A DNA stretch of 64,000 nucleotides. It comes from Paraclostridium tenue (GTDB lineage Bacteria; Bacillota; Clostridia; Peptostreptococcales; Peptostreptococcaceae). The stretch spans positions 62,001 through 126,000 of the forward strand of contig NZ_BAAACP010000008.1 of assembly GCF_039521565.1 (NCBI RefSeq), read 5' to 3'. The notes under the pieces are model-generated. The model was not told the DNA's origin. It saw only the letters and a list, made by a program, of their open reading frames with translations, and made no database searches. Both the position numbers and the translations under genes were made by a program. This document shows, piece after piece, positions 9,018 through 18,183 of this stretch (position 1 is its first letter; every line of letters begins with the position of its first letter).

Positions 9018-9049
9018 AAAAGTGTCATAACTTAAGCTATGACACTTTT
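9018..9049. terminator. Bidirectional terminator
   Basis: AAAAGTGTCATA / TATGACACTTTT (9018-9029, 9038-9049) between convergent genes. Confidence 0.9.
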
Positions 9050-9051
9050 AT

Positions 9052-9456
9052 TTAATCAATTTTAAATTTTCCTATTACTGTTTTACCATCTTCTTTATAA
9101 ACTGGAATTATTCTAGGACCTTCTTTTTCTCTTTTTTTCATATAAGCAATTGCTTCTTTAGGATTATTAGGTTGATTAGCTTCATCATATAAATCAACTT
9201 TTTTTACATATCCTTCAACATCATCTAATCCTACAACTGCCATTAAATCTGGTTCAATAGTTTCTCCATTCTCATCAATTTCATAAGTTCCATAAGTTTG
9301 ACCATTTTCATTAACCTCAATTTTATATATGTCAGGATCAAGTTTAACATCTTTATCATTTGAACTTATTGCATTAATTAAATAATCTGTACCAAAATAA
9401 CATCCTGCTATTATTATTGACAATAGGCACAGTGTATATAATTTAATTAATTTCAT
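9052..9456 (-). CDS. Small lipoprotein, unknown function
   Basis: 134 residues from the ATG at 9456, which has AGGGGGG upstream; a longer in-frame reading from 9528 would place about 24 odd residues before the signal peptide. Signal peptide MKLIKLYTLCLLSIIIAGC with lipobox IAGC, then an acidic mature domain containing two similar strands NGQTYGTYEIDENGETIEPD and a C-terminal strand KEDGKTVIGKF. Exported and lipid-anchored. No family recognised. Ends in the shared terminator. Confidence 0.7.
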   Translation of the reverse strand: MKLIKLYTLCLLSIIIAGCYFGTDYLINAISSNDKDVKLDPDIYKIEVNENGQTYGTYEIDENGETIEPDLMAVVGLDDVEGYVKKVDLYDEANQPNNPKEAIAYMKKREKEGPRIIPVYKEDGKTVIGKFKID

Positions 9457-9589
9457 TAGTATATCCCCCCTAAATTTATTATAGCAGTTAATTAATCTAA
9501 ATTTGTAAATATTTAGAAAAATATACAAGGGAAAAGCCTTATGTTATCATACTGTATGAGAGCTAAAAACATACAGAGGGGGCATAAAA

Positions 9590-10375
9590 ATGTTTAAAAA
9601 GTCAATATTTATACCATTAATAGGAAGCTTATTGATATTAACGGGATGTGAAAAAAATTTATCATCATATAACAAAATGATGGATGATGGAAAAGCAGCT
9701 ATTGTAAATAATGACTATGAAAAAGCTGAGGGAATGTTTGATTTAGCACTGGAGAAAAAATCTGATGATAAAGAAGCAAAAATATTAAAAGAACAAACTG
9801 AAAAATTAATAAATGCAGTAAAAATGCAAAAAGAGAAAAATTCAGAAGCGGCAAAAAAATTATGTAATGAAATAGATAGTATGGATAGCAAATCAGATGT
9901 AGTTAAAAACCAAGCCAATAAACTAAAACAAGAATTAGATAGTTTAAAAAATTTAGATAATAAAGAAGAAAGTTCAAATCAAAAAAGTAAAACTTCAAAA
10001 AGTGAACATGGCATACTTGCAGATAAAAAATACAAATACATAGCAAAACTAGGAGAAATTCAAGATGAGATAGATTCTTATGCTGAAAACTATGAAACAA
10101 CTCCAGCTATGAAAGAAGGGGAAGCTACTGCATTAAAACTTTGGGACTCAGCATTAAATGAAATATATCAAGAAATAAAAGAAAATACTAATCCTAAAGA
10201 AATGGAAATTATAAAACAAAGCCAATTAGATTGGATAAAATATAGAGACAAAGAAGCTGAAAAAGAATCAAAAGAAGCTGGAAATGGTTCTCTTTCAGGC
10301 ATAGCTTATGACTCTGCATTAGCAGAACTTACAAAACAAAGATGCTATGAATTAGTAAATACATATATGAAATAA
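9590..10375 (+). CDS. Lipoprotein with TPR-like region and LprI/DUF1311 domain
   Basis: 261 residues. Signal peptide with lipobox LILTGC. Residues 30-75 look like one TPR-type helical pair (KAAIVNNDYEKAEGMFDLAL), followed by a long charged helix and a Ser/Lys-rich linker. The C-terminal ~95 residues match the lysozyme-inhibitor LprI-like fold (DUF1311): LWDSALNEIYQEI, SQLDWIKYRDKEAE and ALAELTKQRCYELVNTYM sit where the family has LN.vY, aQ..Wi.yRd and C...l...R..eL. AGAGGGGG precedes the ATG. Envelope-located; a protective role against lysozyme is only inferred from the domain name. Confidence 0.75.
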   Translation: MFKKSIFIPLIGSLLILTGCEKNLSSYNKMMDDGKAAIVNNDYEKAEGMFDLALEKKSDDKEAKILKEQTEKLINAVKMQKEKNSEAAKKLCNEIDSMDSKSDVVKNQANKLKQELDSLKNLDNKEESSNQKSKTSKSEHGILADKKYKYIAKLGEIQDEIDSYAENYETTPAMKEGEATALKLWDSALNEIYQEIKENTNPKEMEIIKQSQLDWIKYRDKEAEKESKEAGNGSLSGIAYDSALAELTKQRCYELVNTYMK

Positions 10376-10377
10376 AA

Positions 10378-10408
10378 AAGAGGTTGGAAATTTCCAATCT
10401 TTTTTTTA
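10378..10408 (+). terminator. Rho-independent terminator
   Basis: GAGGTTGGAAA / TTTCCAATCTTTTTTTT with one G-T pair, directly after the stop. Confidence 0.85.
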
Positions 10409-10451
10409 TTTTACATAACTAAAATAAAAAACTAATTAGATATCTAAATAG

Positions 10452-10504
10452 TATTGAAATTAAGTTCTGTTTGTTATACTATATATATAACAAAAAGAAC
10501 TTAA
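10452..10504 (+). promoter_or_regulatory. Promoter covered by a 19-bp inverted repeat
   Basis: Left arm 10460-10478 and right arm 10486-10504 pair at 18 of 19 positions around a 7-nt centre. The arms read TTAAGTTCT...TGTTATA and TATAACA...AGAACTTAA. A likely -10 TATACT (10475-10480) with TATTGA (10452-10457) 17 nt upstream lies inside the left arm, so a dimeric regulator bound here would block the promoter of the following membrane-protein gene. Confidence 0.55.
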
Positions 10505-10546
10505 TTTAATACAGAAAAGTAAAATTGCAACTAGGGAGGAATGTCA

Positions 10547-11647
10547 ATGAACGACACAGGGCTTTTGGTAATTATGTTACCAACACTATTTTTTATGTAT
10601 ATATTTTTAATAAGTTTAGATTTCACTGGAGGAAGTAAATTTTTTTATGGGTTTAAAATATACGGTTTAGCTTTAAGTAAAGAAGATAAGCAAAAAGTAA
10701 TGAAGCCATATAAAAGATGGGTAAGAATATCTTATTTAATATTTATAATTTCTATTTTAGTAGGAGCTTTCACATTAAAAGATAATTTTAAAACATTTAT
10801 GGATATTATATTTACGATATACAGTATATTTATTGAAGGACTTTTAATTATAACTTACACTAAAGTTAAAAAATTAAGTCAAAAGTTAATGAAAGAATCA
10901 GACTATAAAGAAGAAGAATTACCAAAGAGAACCATAACTTTAGATACAAGATTATTAAATGAAAAAATAAAAATACAAAATAAATTTAAATTAATATTTT
11001 CAGTATTATTATTTATATCAGCATTAGCTATATTATATTTAGCTATAAATTACAATAACCTTCCAAATTTTATACCGACAGATTTTTCAGGAGATTCAAC
11101 TCCAACAGACTTTGTACCTAAAAACTTAAAAACTGTTTTTGGTGTAGAAATTGCTGGGTTTATAATGATAATATTATTAGGCTTTATAACAATGACTTGT
11201 TTAGGTGATATATCATCTATAAAAAAAGAAAAGTTAGAAAATAGTAAAGATAAAATTCTTAAATACATAAATAAAATAGGGTATTCTTTTGTGTTGATAA
11301 CTTTATGTATAGAGTTTTTAACAACTATAATTCCTATAATAGTATTTAATCAATACAAATTCCCTGGATATACAATGATATTAAGTATACTTATTATTAT
11401 GGGAAGTCTTTTAAATCTTTTTTATTCTTACTTTATGTTAAGCTCATTTAAAGTAAAAGAAAAAGTTGATTATAGCAGTGATGATAGCAAATGGATATGT
11501 GGATATTTTTACTTTAATAAAGAAGATCCAAATTTCATAGTAAAAAGAAGATTAGGACCAGGATATACTGTAAACTTATTACACAAAAAAATGAAAGCTT
11601 TAGTAGCTGTAATATTACTATTTTTTATAATAAATAAAATCTTATAA
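10547..11647 (+). CDS. DUF1648/DUF5808 membrane protein
   Basis: 366 residues from the second ATG, which has AGGGAGGA at proper spacing; the ATG at 10541 touches the ribosome site. About eight membrane helices. A DUF1648-like motif follows helix 4 (NNLPNFIPTDFSGDSTPTDF, equivalent to LPd.IP.Hfn..G.pd) and the C-terminus has the DUF5808 signature WICGYFYFNKEDPNFIVKRR then GPGYTVNLLHKK. Proteins of this kind are often paired with a GntR regulator, absent here; the large palindrome upstream implies control by some regulator elsewhere. No biochemical function is established. Confidence 0.75.
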   Translation: MNDTGLLVIMLPTLFFMYIFLISLDFTGGSKFFYGFKIYGLALSKEDKQKVMKPYKRWVRISYLIFIISILVGAFTLKDNFKTFMDIIFTIYSIFIEGLLIITYTKVKKLSQKLMKESDYKEEELPKRTITLDTRLLNEKIKIQNKFKLIFSVLLFISALAILYLAINYNNLPNFIPTDFSGDSTPTDFVPKNLKTVFGVEIAGFIMIILLGFITMTCLGDISSIKKEKLENSKDKILKYINKIGYSFVLITLCIEFLTTIIPIIVFNQYKFPGYTMILSILIIMGSLLNLFYSYFMLSSFKVKEKVDYSSDDSKWICGYFYFNKEDPNFIVKRRLGPGYTVNLLHKKMKALVAVILLFFIINKIL

Positions 11648-11648
11648 A

Positions 11649-11685
11649 AATAACCCCTACTAAAAAATATTAAGTAGGGGTTATT
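11649..11685. terminator. Bidirectional terminator
   Basis: AATAACCCCTACT / AGTAGGGGTTATT (11649-11661, 11673-11685) between convergent genes. Confidence 0.88.
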
Positions 11686-11700
11686 ATATAAATTAAATTA

Positions 11701-12021
11701 TTATTTTTTTAAGTCTATTACATTTTGAATTAAAGCCTTACATCTACCACAACCAGTACCTGCTTTAGTAGCTTCTCCAACTTTATCTACTGTATCTGCA
11801 CCATTTTTAACTGCACTTACAACTTCTTCAAGTGAAACATTTTTACATCCACAAACAGATGCTAATATTTTTTCAATTTCACTAGCACATCTACCACAAC
11901 CAGTAGAAGCACCTGTCATTTCCTTTATTTCATCTAAAGTACGAGCACCATTTATCATTGCCTTTCTTATATCTATGTAACTAACATTTTTGCAATGACA
12001 TATTGTTTTATCTCCAGCCAT
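11701..12021 (-). CDS. Tandem BFD-like [2Fe-2S] protein
   Basis: 106 residues made of two consecutive bacterioferritin-associated-ferredoxin-type domains. Repeat 1 has C8xC10 and TGCGRC with Cys42/Cys45; repeat 2 has C57xC59 and TGCGRC with Cys91/Cys94. Each set of four cysteines can hold one [2Fe-2S] cluster. The repeats are clearly homologous (CHCKNVSYIDIRKAMINGA versus CGCKNVSLEEVVSAVKNGA). AAAAAGGAG precedes the ATG. Such proteins act in iron release from bacterioferritin or as Fe-S electron carriers or carriers for assembly; context does not decide. Confidence 0.85.
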   Translation of the reverse strand: MAGDKTICHCKNVSYIDIRKAMINGARTLDEIKEMTGASTGCGRCASEIEKILASVCGCKNVSLEEVVSAVKNGADTVDKVGEATKAGTGCGRCKALIQNVIDLKK

Positions 12022-12272
12022 AATTAATCTCCTTTTTAATTAATTTAAAATTTAAATTTCATATCATTATAATATGATACCCATATTTATGTAATTTAAA
12101 TTAAAAATATTTAAAAAATTTTACCAATTGACTATGTAAACCACTAACACACAAAACTTAACCATAAGTGGTACTTTAAGCAATCACATATTAAACATAT
12201 ACTAATAATATAAATAAACATGAAAATTATAAAAAATTAATGACATAAAAGAAGAAATTAGGAGTGAGAAAT

Positions 12273-13169
12273 ATGAAAATAGCGATAGTAATGGGTGGGA
12301 TATCTTCTGAAAGAGAAGTATCTTTAAAATCTGGAGAAGCTGTATTTAATGGCATAGATAAAAATAAATATGAAGTAGTAAAAGTAGTATTAAACGATAA
12401 AAAAGATATATTTACTAAAATAACAGATGATATAGACTTTGCATTTTTAGCTCTTCACGGAAAATTTGGAGAAGATGGATGTGTACAATCAATACTAGAA
12501 GCAATGGATATACCATACTCAGGATGTGGACCATTAACAAGTGCTTTATGTATGGATAAAAACATGACTAAAAAAATACTAAGAGATTCTAACTTACCTA
12601 CAGCACCTTGGACAGTAGTTAGAAGTGTTGAAGAAATAGATTACGAAGAAATAGAAAAAATAGGATACCCAGTATTTATAAAACCAAATAGTGGAGGTTC
12701 TAGTGTAGCAACATTTTTAGTAAAATCAAAAGATGAAGTATTCAATGCAGTTAAAAAAGGTCTTGAAGTTGATGATTGTGTAATGATAGAAAAATATATA
12801 AAAGGTGGAGAATACACATCATTTATATTAAATGGAGAAGTATTCCCAACAATTTCTATAAAAGCTAATTCAGAGTTTTTCGACTTTGAATCAAAATATA
12901 GCCAAAATGGTGCAACAGAAGAAGTAGTATACTTAGAAGAAAAATTACAAGATGAAATAAATGAAATATCTAAAGGATGTTGGAAAGCATTTAATTGCAA
13001 GGCATACGTAAGAGTTGACGTTATAATAAGTAATGGTGTTCCTTATGTTCTTGAATTAAATACATTACCAGGAATGACACAAACAAGCTTAATTCCAAGA
13101 AGTGCAAAAGCTAAAGGAATAGAATTTAGTCAATTAATAGAAAAAATAATAGAGTATTCTTTAAACTAA
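12273..13169 (+). CDS. ddl: D-alanine--D-alanine ligase
   Basis: 298 residues from the ATG at 12273 (AGGAG 8 nt upstream; the in-frame GTG at 12264 overlaps that site). Motifs of the ATP-grasp ligase: MGGISSEREVSLKSG, LALHGKFGEDGCVQ, KPNSGGSSVATF, RVDVIISNGVPYVLELNTLP and GMTQTSLIPRSAKAKG. The omega-loop region FFDFESKYS is of the D-Ala-D-Ala type, not the D-lactate type of VanA/VanB. Makes the dipeptide end of peptidoglycan precursors in the cytoplasm. Stands alone; the usual clostridial partners such as murF are not adjacent. Confidence 0.93.
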   Translation: MKIAIVMGGISSEREVSLKSGEAVFNGIDKNKYEVVKVVLNDKKDIFTKITDDIDFAFLALHGKFGEDGCVQSILEAMDIPYSGCGPLTSALCMDKNMTKKILRDSNLPTAPWTVVRSVEEIDYEEIEKIGYPVFIKPNSGGSSVATFLVKSKDEVFNAVKKGLEVDDCVMIEKYIKGGEYTSFILNGEVFPTISIKANSEFFDFESKYSQNGATEEVVYLEEKLQDEINEISKGCWKAFNCKAYVRVDVIISNGVPYVLELNTLPGMTQTSLIPRSAKAKGIEFSQLIEKIIEYSLN

Positions 13170-13237
13170 ATCATATAAAACTAGCTAGTTTATTTAAAAG
13201 TTAATTAGAAAAAACAAATTTATAAATTTGATAAATT

Positions 13238-13265
13238 GAAAGTCTTTTATAGACTTTCTTTTTTT
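13238..13265 (+). terminator. Rho-independent terminator
   Basis: GAAAGTCT / AGACTTTC (13238-13245, 13251-13258) and T7, 70 nt after the ligase stop. Confidence 0.85.
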
Positions 13266-13458
13266 ATGAATAAAATTTATTAAACTAAAGTTTGTTATAG
13301 GTAATTTTCTAAGATTTAAAATTAATTTTTAAAATTTTAATAAAAAATAGTAAAATAGTTACATATTTTTACAAAAATTGGGTAAATATTACATATAAAT
13401 AAATATAATAAAAATTAAATCTTTTTTAGATGAAAATATAATTTTTAGGAGGTAGAAC

Positions 13459-14079
13459 ATGTTAAACGAAAATGACAAAGTCAAAAAGTCTATGAAAGAC
13501 ATAGAAGAAAAAGCAAAAGAATTTAAAGAATCAACAAGAAAAACTATGGAAAATATAGAAAAGGATGTTAAAGAAACTTTAGAAGCTTCTGATAAACAAA
13601 GAGCAGATATAGTTGATGAAATGATGACACCATTTGAAGAAGACGAAGATGTCAAAAAAGCAATAGAAGAAATAGAACAAAACAACGAAAATGAAAAAGA
13701 TATAAATGAAGAACCTAACAAACCTGAAGAAGGAATAACTTATGGCTCAGTAAAATATAACAAAGGAAAATTAGAATATAAACCTTGTAAAATAGTTAAA
13801 AGCATAGATATAACATCTAAAATAATATTAGTATTAGCTGTAATATCTATGATAATAATAGCAATGCAAAAACAACCTGTACTAGGTACATTTGGTCAAT
13901 ACACAGGATATGAATGGCAACCTATATCTTTAGCATATGGACTTATAAGCGGATTTAGTGGATACGTATTTTACATATTAGTTAATGCTGCATCTAAATT
14001 AATAGATGATATAAATAAAAATAGACAATTAAAAGAATTTGAAATTTTAAGCAAATTACAAGAAAATGAAAATAATTAA
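13459..14079 (+). CDS. Coiled-coil membrane protein, unknown
   Basis: 206 residues. The first ~95 residues are highly charged with heptad character (KKSMKDIEEKAKEFKEST, AIEEIEQNNENEKDINEE). Two membrane helices follow at about 118-136 (IILVLAVISMIIIAM) and 155-178 (LAYGLISGFSGYVFYILVNA), then a short charged cytoplasmic tail. TAGGAGGT precedes the ATG. The acidic coiled-coil plus helical hairpin suggests a membrane-anchored scaffold. No family recognised. It ends in a strong terminator and forms a single-gene unit. Confidence 0.65.
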   Translation: MLNENDKVKKSMKDIEEKAKEFKESTRKTMENIEKDVKETLEASDKQRADIVDEMMTPFEEDEDVKKAIEEIEQNNENEKDINEEPNKPEEGITYGSVKYNKGKLEYKPCKIVKSIDITSKIILVLAVISMIIIAMQKQPVLGTFGQYTGYEWQPISLAYGLISGFSGYVFYILVNAASKLIDDINKNRQLKEFEILSKLQENENN

Positions 14080-14113
14080 AATATTAAGTTTTAAAATTAA
14101 AAATAAACTTAAT

Positions 14114-14157
14114 AAAAAAATCTTGGAATATATAATTATATATTTCAAGATTTTTTT
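14114..14157. terminator. Terminator
   Basis: Long stem AAAAAAATCTTGGAATATA / TATATTTCAAGATTTTTTT with G-T pair, 35 nt after the stop. Confidence 0.88.
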
Positions 14158-14221
14158 ATTTGCTATTTTGAGTTAGATTGAGAAAGAAACATATAAGATT
14201 TTGCAATACACATTAAGTTAT

Positions 14222-14276
14222 TTTTTTCTGAATTATAGAAAAAATCTATACACTGGCTATCAACTATAGATTTTTT
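14222..14276 (+). promoter_or_regulatory. Attenuator-like leader of the DUF3798 ABC operon
   Basis: A perfect 12-bp terminator stem AAAAAATCTATA / TATAGATTTTTT (14239-14250, 14265-14276) ends in U6, 68 nt before the first gene. Its 5' arm can alternatively pair upstream: TTTTTTCT (14222-14229) with AGAAAAAA (14237-14244). The two pairings exclude each other, the pattern of a transcription attenuator or riboswitch expression platform. No known aptamer class is recognised in the ~80 nt upstream. Confidence 0.5.
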
Positions 14277-14344
14277 AAATTTTACAAATATTGTTAAAAA
14301 TTATAAAATTAAGGAGACGAAAGTAGAATTTAGGGGGAAATAGA

Positions 14345-15493
14345 ATGTTTAAAAAAATTTGTGCATTAATGCTTTCAGTATGTATGGTTTTAGGTGTTGT
14401 AGGATGTAGCCAATCAAATACTGAAAAACAAGACAGCAATGTAAAGGGATCAAACAATAATTTTAAAGTAGGGATAGTAACGCCTACACTATCTATTAGT
14501 GAAGATGAATTTAGGGCAGCTCAAAATATGACGAAAAAATATCCAGATATAGTAAAGCATGTTACTTTACCAGAAAACTTTAACACAGAAATAGAAACAG
14601 CAATAAGTCAAATAGTAAGTTTAGCTGATGATAAAGATATGAAGGCTATAGTAGTAGTTTCAGGTCAATCTGGATTATTGCCAGCACTTCAACAAGTAAA
14701 AGAAAAAAGACCGGATATAATAACTGTAACAGCGCCAATATGGGATGACCCAGATATGATGAGTAAATACATAGATGTTAATTTAGATGCTAACTGGGCA
14801 AAAAGGGGAGAAACAATAGTTAAAAAGGCTAAAGAAATGGGAGCTAAAACATTTATACACTATTCTTTCCCAACACACTTATCTAAAGAAAGTGTTGCTA
14901 AAAGACGTGATATGATGAAAGAAACTTGTGAAAAAGAAGGCTTAGAGTTTGTTGAAGTTATGACTCCAGATCCTCAAACAGGACAAGGTCCAGCTCCAAT
15001 GCAACAGTTCTTAAGAGAAGATATACCAAGACAAATAAAAAAATATGGACCAGATACAAATATATTTGGATCAAACTGTCCAATGTATGATGTAATAATA
15101 GACGAAGCTTTAAAATCAAAGTATATAGTTGCTGAACAATGTTGTCCAACACCAACTCAAGCATATCCAACTGTATTAAATTTAGAAATAAATGAAGAAG
15201 ATTCTCAAAACTTTGATAAGATGAATAAAATGATAAGTGAAAAAGTTAAAGAAGCTAAAATGACTGGAAGATTAGGTGGATGGCCAATTCCAATGACTAT
15301 ATTCTTACCTGAGTTTGCAGTAGAACTTTCTATAGAAATGGTAGAGAATAATTTAACTAAGAAAGACGTATCTAATTCTGAATTCTTAACTAAGTTTGCA
15401 AAAGACACATACGGAATAGGTGTAGAATTTGAAAAACTAAAAGAAAATACAGATAACTATCAATTAATGATAATGGAACATATAAAGTATTAA
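14345..15493 (+). CDS. DUF3798 substrate-binding lipoprotein of an ABC importer
   Basis: 382 residues. Signal peptide with lipobox LGVVGC, so anchored outside. The mature part is a two-lobed periplasmic-binding fold of the BMP/sugar type, recognisable from KVGIVTPTLSISEDEF, ETAISQIV, IVVVSGQSGLLPALQQ and NIFGSNCPMYDVIIDEALKS; the sequence agrees with the DUF3798 family as I know it. AGGGGGA precedes the ATG. First gene of an operon with a double ATPase and two permeases. The ligand is not identified; BMP-type relatives bind nucleosides or sugars. Confidence 0.75.
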   Translation: MFKKICALMLSVCMVLGVVGCSQSNTEKQDSNVKGSNNNFKVGIVTPTLSISEDEFRAAQNMTKKYPDIVKHVTLPENFNTEIETAISQIVSLADDKDMKAIVVVSGQSGLLPALQQVKEKRPDIITVTAPIWDDPDMMSKYIDVNLDANWAKRGETIVKKAKEMGAKTFIHYSFPTHLSKESVAKRRDMMKETCEKEGLEFVEVMTPDPQTGQGPAPMQQFLREDIPRQIKKYGPDTNIFGSNCPMYDVIIDEALKSKYIVAEQCCPTPTQAYPTVLNLEINEEDSQNFDKMNKMISEKVKEAKMTGRLGGWPIPMTIFLPEFAVELSIEMVENNLTKKDVSNSEFLTKFAKDTYGIGVEFEKLKENTDNYQLMIMEHIKY

Positions 15494-15503
15494 TATAAAT
15501 AGT

Positions 15504-15540
15504 AGCCATACCTTTAGTTTTAAAAATTAAAGGTATGGCT
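15504..15540 (+). terminator. Intercistronic hairpin after the binding-protein gene
   Basis: AGCCATACCTTTA / TAAAGGTATGGCT (15504-15516, 15528-15540) followed only by TTAT. Probably a leaky terminator or RNA-stabilising hairpin that keeps binding protein in excess over the membrane parts. Confidence 0.65.
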
Positions 15541-15590
15541 TTATGCATAATTAAGATTAATTAATAAACATATTAAGGTAAGGTGACAAA

Positions 15591-17144
15591 ATGCTTGAAG
15601 TAAAAAATTTAAGTAAAAAATTTGGAGAGGTTTATGCACTTAAAAATATAGACTTTAATTTGAAAAAAGGTGAAATTCATGGAATTGTTGGCGCAAATGG
15701 ATGTGGTAAAAGTACATTTTTAAATATAATATTTGGTGATGAAAACATTTCAAAAACTGGTGGATATAGTGGAGAAATATTTATAAACAAGAAAAAAGCA
15801 AATATAAAAGATAGTAAAAGTGCAATAGAGCTTGGTATAGGAAAAGTTCACCAAGAATTTGCTTTGGTTTCAAGTTTAGATATAGCTTCTAATATAAAGA
15901 TAAATAATGAAAATACTTATAAATTTGATATAGTAAATAATTCAAAAAATCATGAGGATAGTAAAAAACTATTAGAAAGTTTTGGACTTAATTTAGACAC
16001 TAAAAAATTAATAAAAAATCTATCTGTAAATATAAAGCAATTTATAGAAATAGCTAGAGAAGTAGATAAAAAAGATTTAAAAATATTATTACTAGATGAG
16101 CCAACAGCTTGTTTTAATAAAGAAGATGCAAATATATTTATGGAAATAGTCAAGTCATTAAAAAATAAAGGAGTATCTATAATATTTATATCTCATAGAT
16201 TAGATGAAATAACCTCTATATGTGATAGAGTAACTATTTTTAGAGATGGAGAAATAGTATCTACTTATGACAAAGAAGTATTTAATATAGAAAATATTGC
16301 TATAGATATGATAGGTAAAAAGGTAAATAAGGCATCAAGAGAAAAAGAACACAAAAAAAATACAAGTGATAAAAATATAATAAGTTTTAAAAATGTAAAT
16401 ATACATGATGAAAATAGAGAATTTAAAGATATAAATATTGATATAAAAGATGGTGAAATTCTAGGAATTACAGGCCTTGCAGGTCATGGGCATACAATGT
16501 TTGGAAATGTTATAATGGGTCTTCATAATTTTGAAGGTGATATAATTTATAAAAATGAAAAGCTAAACATAAAAAAGGTACATGAAACTATACAAAAGGG
16601 TATTGTAATGCTACCTGATGAAAGAAAGGAATTAGGGGTACTACTTAACTCAACCGTTAAAGAGAATATAATTTTTACATCTTGCTATAGCAAAAATAAT
16701 TTTCTGAAAAATAATTGTCTTAAAGGTTTATCATTTTTAAATAAAAATAAAATAGACTCTTATGTAGGTAATCAAATAAAACAAATGAATATAAAGTGTA
16801 GTTCTAAAAATCAAAATGTAGGAGAACTAAGCGGAGGAAATCAACAAAAGATTTGTATAGCAAGATTAATAGCAACAGACCCTAAAGTTTTATTTGTAGG
16901 AGAACCAACCAGGGGTATTGATTTATATTCAAAAGAAATAATTTTAAATATGCTTTTAGATATGAATAAAGAAAAAAATACTACTATAGTTATAGCATCA
17001 AGCGAGATAGATGAATTAAAAAGAGTATGTGACAGAGTTATTGTAATGTATGAAGGTAAGGTGTTTGATATATTATCTCCAGATGAAGATGACGAAGTTT
17101 ATAGCTTGGCTATATCGGGCAAAAGGAGGGAGAAGTATGCATAA
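15591..17144 (+). CDS. Double-domain ABC ATPase (RbsA/YufO-type)
   Basis: 517 residues with two ABC cassettes. Cassette 1: Walker A GANGCGKST at about 36-44, Walker B ILLLDEPTACF. Cassette 2: degenerate P-loop GLAGHGHTM, intact signature LSGGNQQK, Walker B VLFVGEPTRGID. An inactive second P-loop with a good signature is normal in this sugar/nucleoside importer class. Overlaps the next permease by 8 nt. It powers import of the ligand bound by the upstream lipoprotein. Confidence 0.88.
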   Translation: MLEVKNLSKKFGEVYALKNIDFNLKKGEIHGIVGANGCGKSTFLNIIFGDENISKTGGYSGEIFINKKKANIKDSKSAIELGIGKVHQEFALVSSLDIASNIKINNENTYKFDIVNNSKNHEDSKKLLESFGLNLDTKKLIKNLSVNIKQFIEIAREVDKKDLKILLLDEPTACFNKEDANIFMEIVKSLKNKGVSIIFISHRLDEITSICDRVTIFRDGEIVSTYDKEVFNIENIAIDMIGKKVNKASREKEHKKNTSDKNIISFKNVNIHDENREFKDINIDIKDGEILGITGLAGHGHTMFGNVIMGLHNFEGDIIYKNEKLNIKKVHETIQKGIVMLPDERKELGVLLNSTVKENIIFTSCYSKNNFLKNNCLKGLSFLNKNKIDSYVGNQIKQMNIKCSSKNQNVGELSGGNQQKICIARLIATDPKVLFVGEPTRGIDLYSKEIILNMLLDMNKEKNTTIVIASSEIDELKRVCDRVIVMYEGKVFDILSPDEDDEVYSLAISGKRREKYA

Positions 17145-18183
17145 GATAAAAGCTCCTCAAATCATAATTTTAGTTTATTTAGCAATTATGCTTTTGTTTG
17201 TAGCAAAACTAAATATACCGGTAATAGGAATATTAAATGAATCATTAGTAAAATTTGCTATGAACTCAATATTAGTTTTATCACTTATACCCATGTTAAA
17301 ATGTGGAATAGGTATGAACTTTGGTATGTCTATTGGAATATGTGCAGGACTACTTTCTATGTGTATTGCAGTAGAATACAAAATAGTAGGATTTTACGGA
17401 TTTTTAGTGAGTTTAATACTATGTCTAGTTATAGGAACGGTATTTGGATATCTATATTCACTAGTATTAAATAAGCTAAAAGGAAAAGAAGAAGTAATCG
17501 GTATGTTCTGTGGATATTCTTTTGTATTTGTGATGAATATGTTTTGGTGTTTAGCACCTTTTAAGAATAGACAAATGTTATACCCAATAGGGGGACAAGG
17601 TCTTAGACCTAAAATAAGTTTAAGCAATACATTTGATGGTATATTAGATAACTTATGGGTTTTAGATATTGGAAAAATAAAAATACCTTTAGGTTTATTA
17701 ATATTTGTAGGTCTAATTTGTTTGTTAATATATCTTTACTTTAAAACAAAATCAGGATTTACTATGAAAGTAATATCTGAAAATGAAAAATTTGCATATC
17801 TTTCAGGAGTAAATATAAATAAATATAGAACTATAGCAATAATATTATCTACTATAATTGCAGCTATAGGAATGTGTGTTTACACTCAAAGTTATGGATT
17901 TATACAATTATACGATGCACCACTTGGTTTTTCTTTCCCAGCTATATCAGCAATATTAATAGGTGGAGCGACAAGAAAAAATACATCAATATTAAATGCA
18001 ATAATAGGTACTTATTTATTCCAAACAACTTACTTATTATCTGTTCCAGTAGCTAATGCTTTACTACTTCCAGAATTAGCTGAAACTCTAAGAATGATAA
18101 TAACTAACTCAATAATACTATATGCATTTGTATCTGAGGGAGGAGAGCTTGGATTATGGAAAAAGCAAAAACTAAAAGCATAA
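17137..18183 (+). CDS. ABC importer permease 1 (BMP/RbsC-type)
   Basis: 348 residues from the ATG at 17137, which has AAAGGAGGG upstream and overlaps the ATPase stop; upstream in-frame ATGs lie deep in the ATPase gene and are rejected. About ten membrane helices. The conserved coupling segment VISENEKFAYLSGVNINKYR, containing the EAA-like loop of the BPD_transp_2 family, and the end motif AISAILIGGATRKN are clear. Forms a heterodimer with the next gene product. Confidence 0.85.
   Translation: MHKIKAPQIIILVYLAIMLLFVAKLNIPVIGILNESLVKFAMNSILVLSLIPMLKCGIGMNFGMSIGICAGLLSMCIAVEYKIVGFYGFLVSLILCLVIGTVFGYLYSLVLNKLKGKEEVIGMFCGYSFVFVMNMFWCLAPFKNRQMLYPIGGQGLRPKISLSNTFDGILDNLWVLDIGKIKIPLGLLIFVGLICLLIYLYFKTKSGFTMKVISENEKFAYLSGVNINKYRTIAIILSTIIAAIGMCVYTQSYGFIQLYDAPLGFSFPAISAILIGGATRKNTSILNAIIGTYLFQTTYLLSVPVANALLLPELAETLRMIITNSIILYAFVSEGGELGLWKKQKLKA

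Noticed and set aside
12641..13000. 119-codon minus-strand frame
   Set aside because: Antisense to ddl, no ribosome site.
12273..13169. VanA/VanB-type D-Ala-D-Lac ligase
   Set aside because: The omega-loop region has the FFDFESKYS pattern of D-Ala-D-Ala ligases and no vanH or vanX genes lie nearby.
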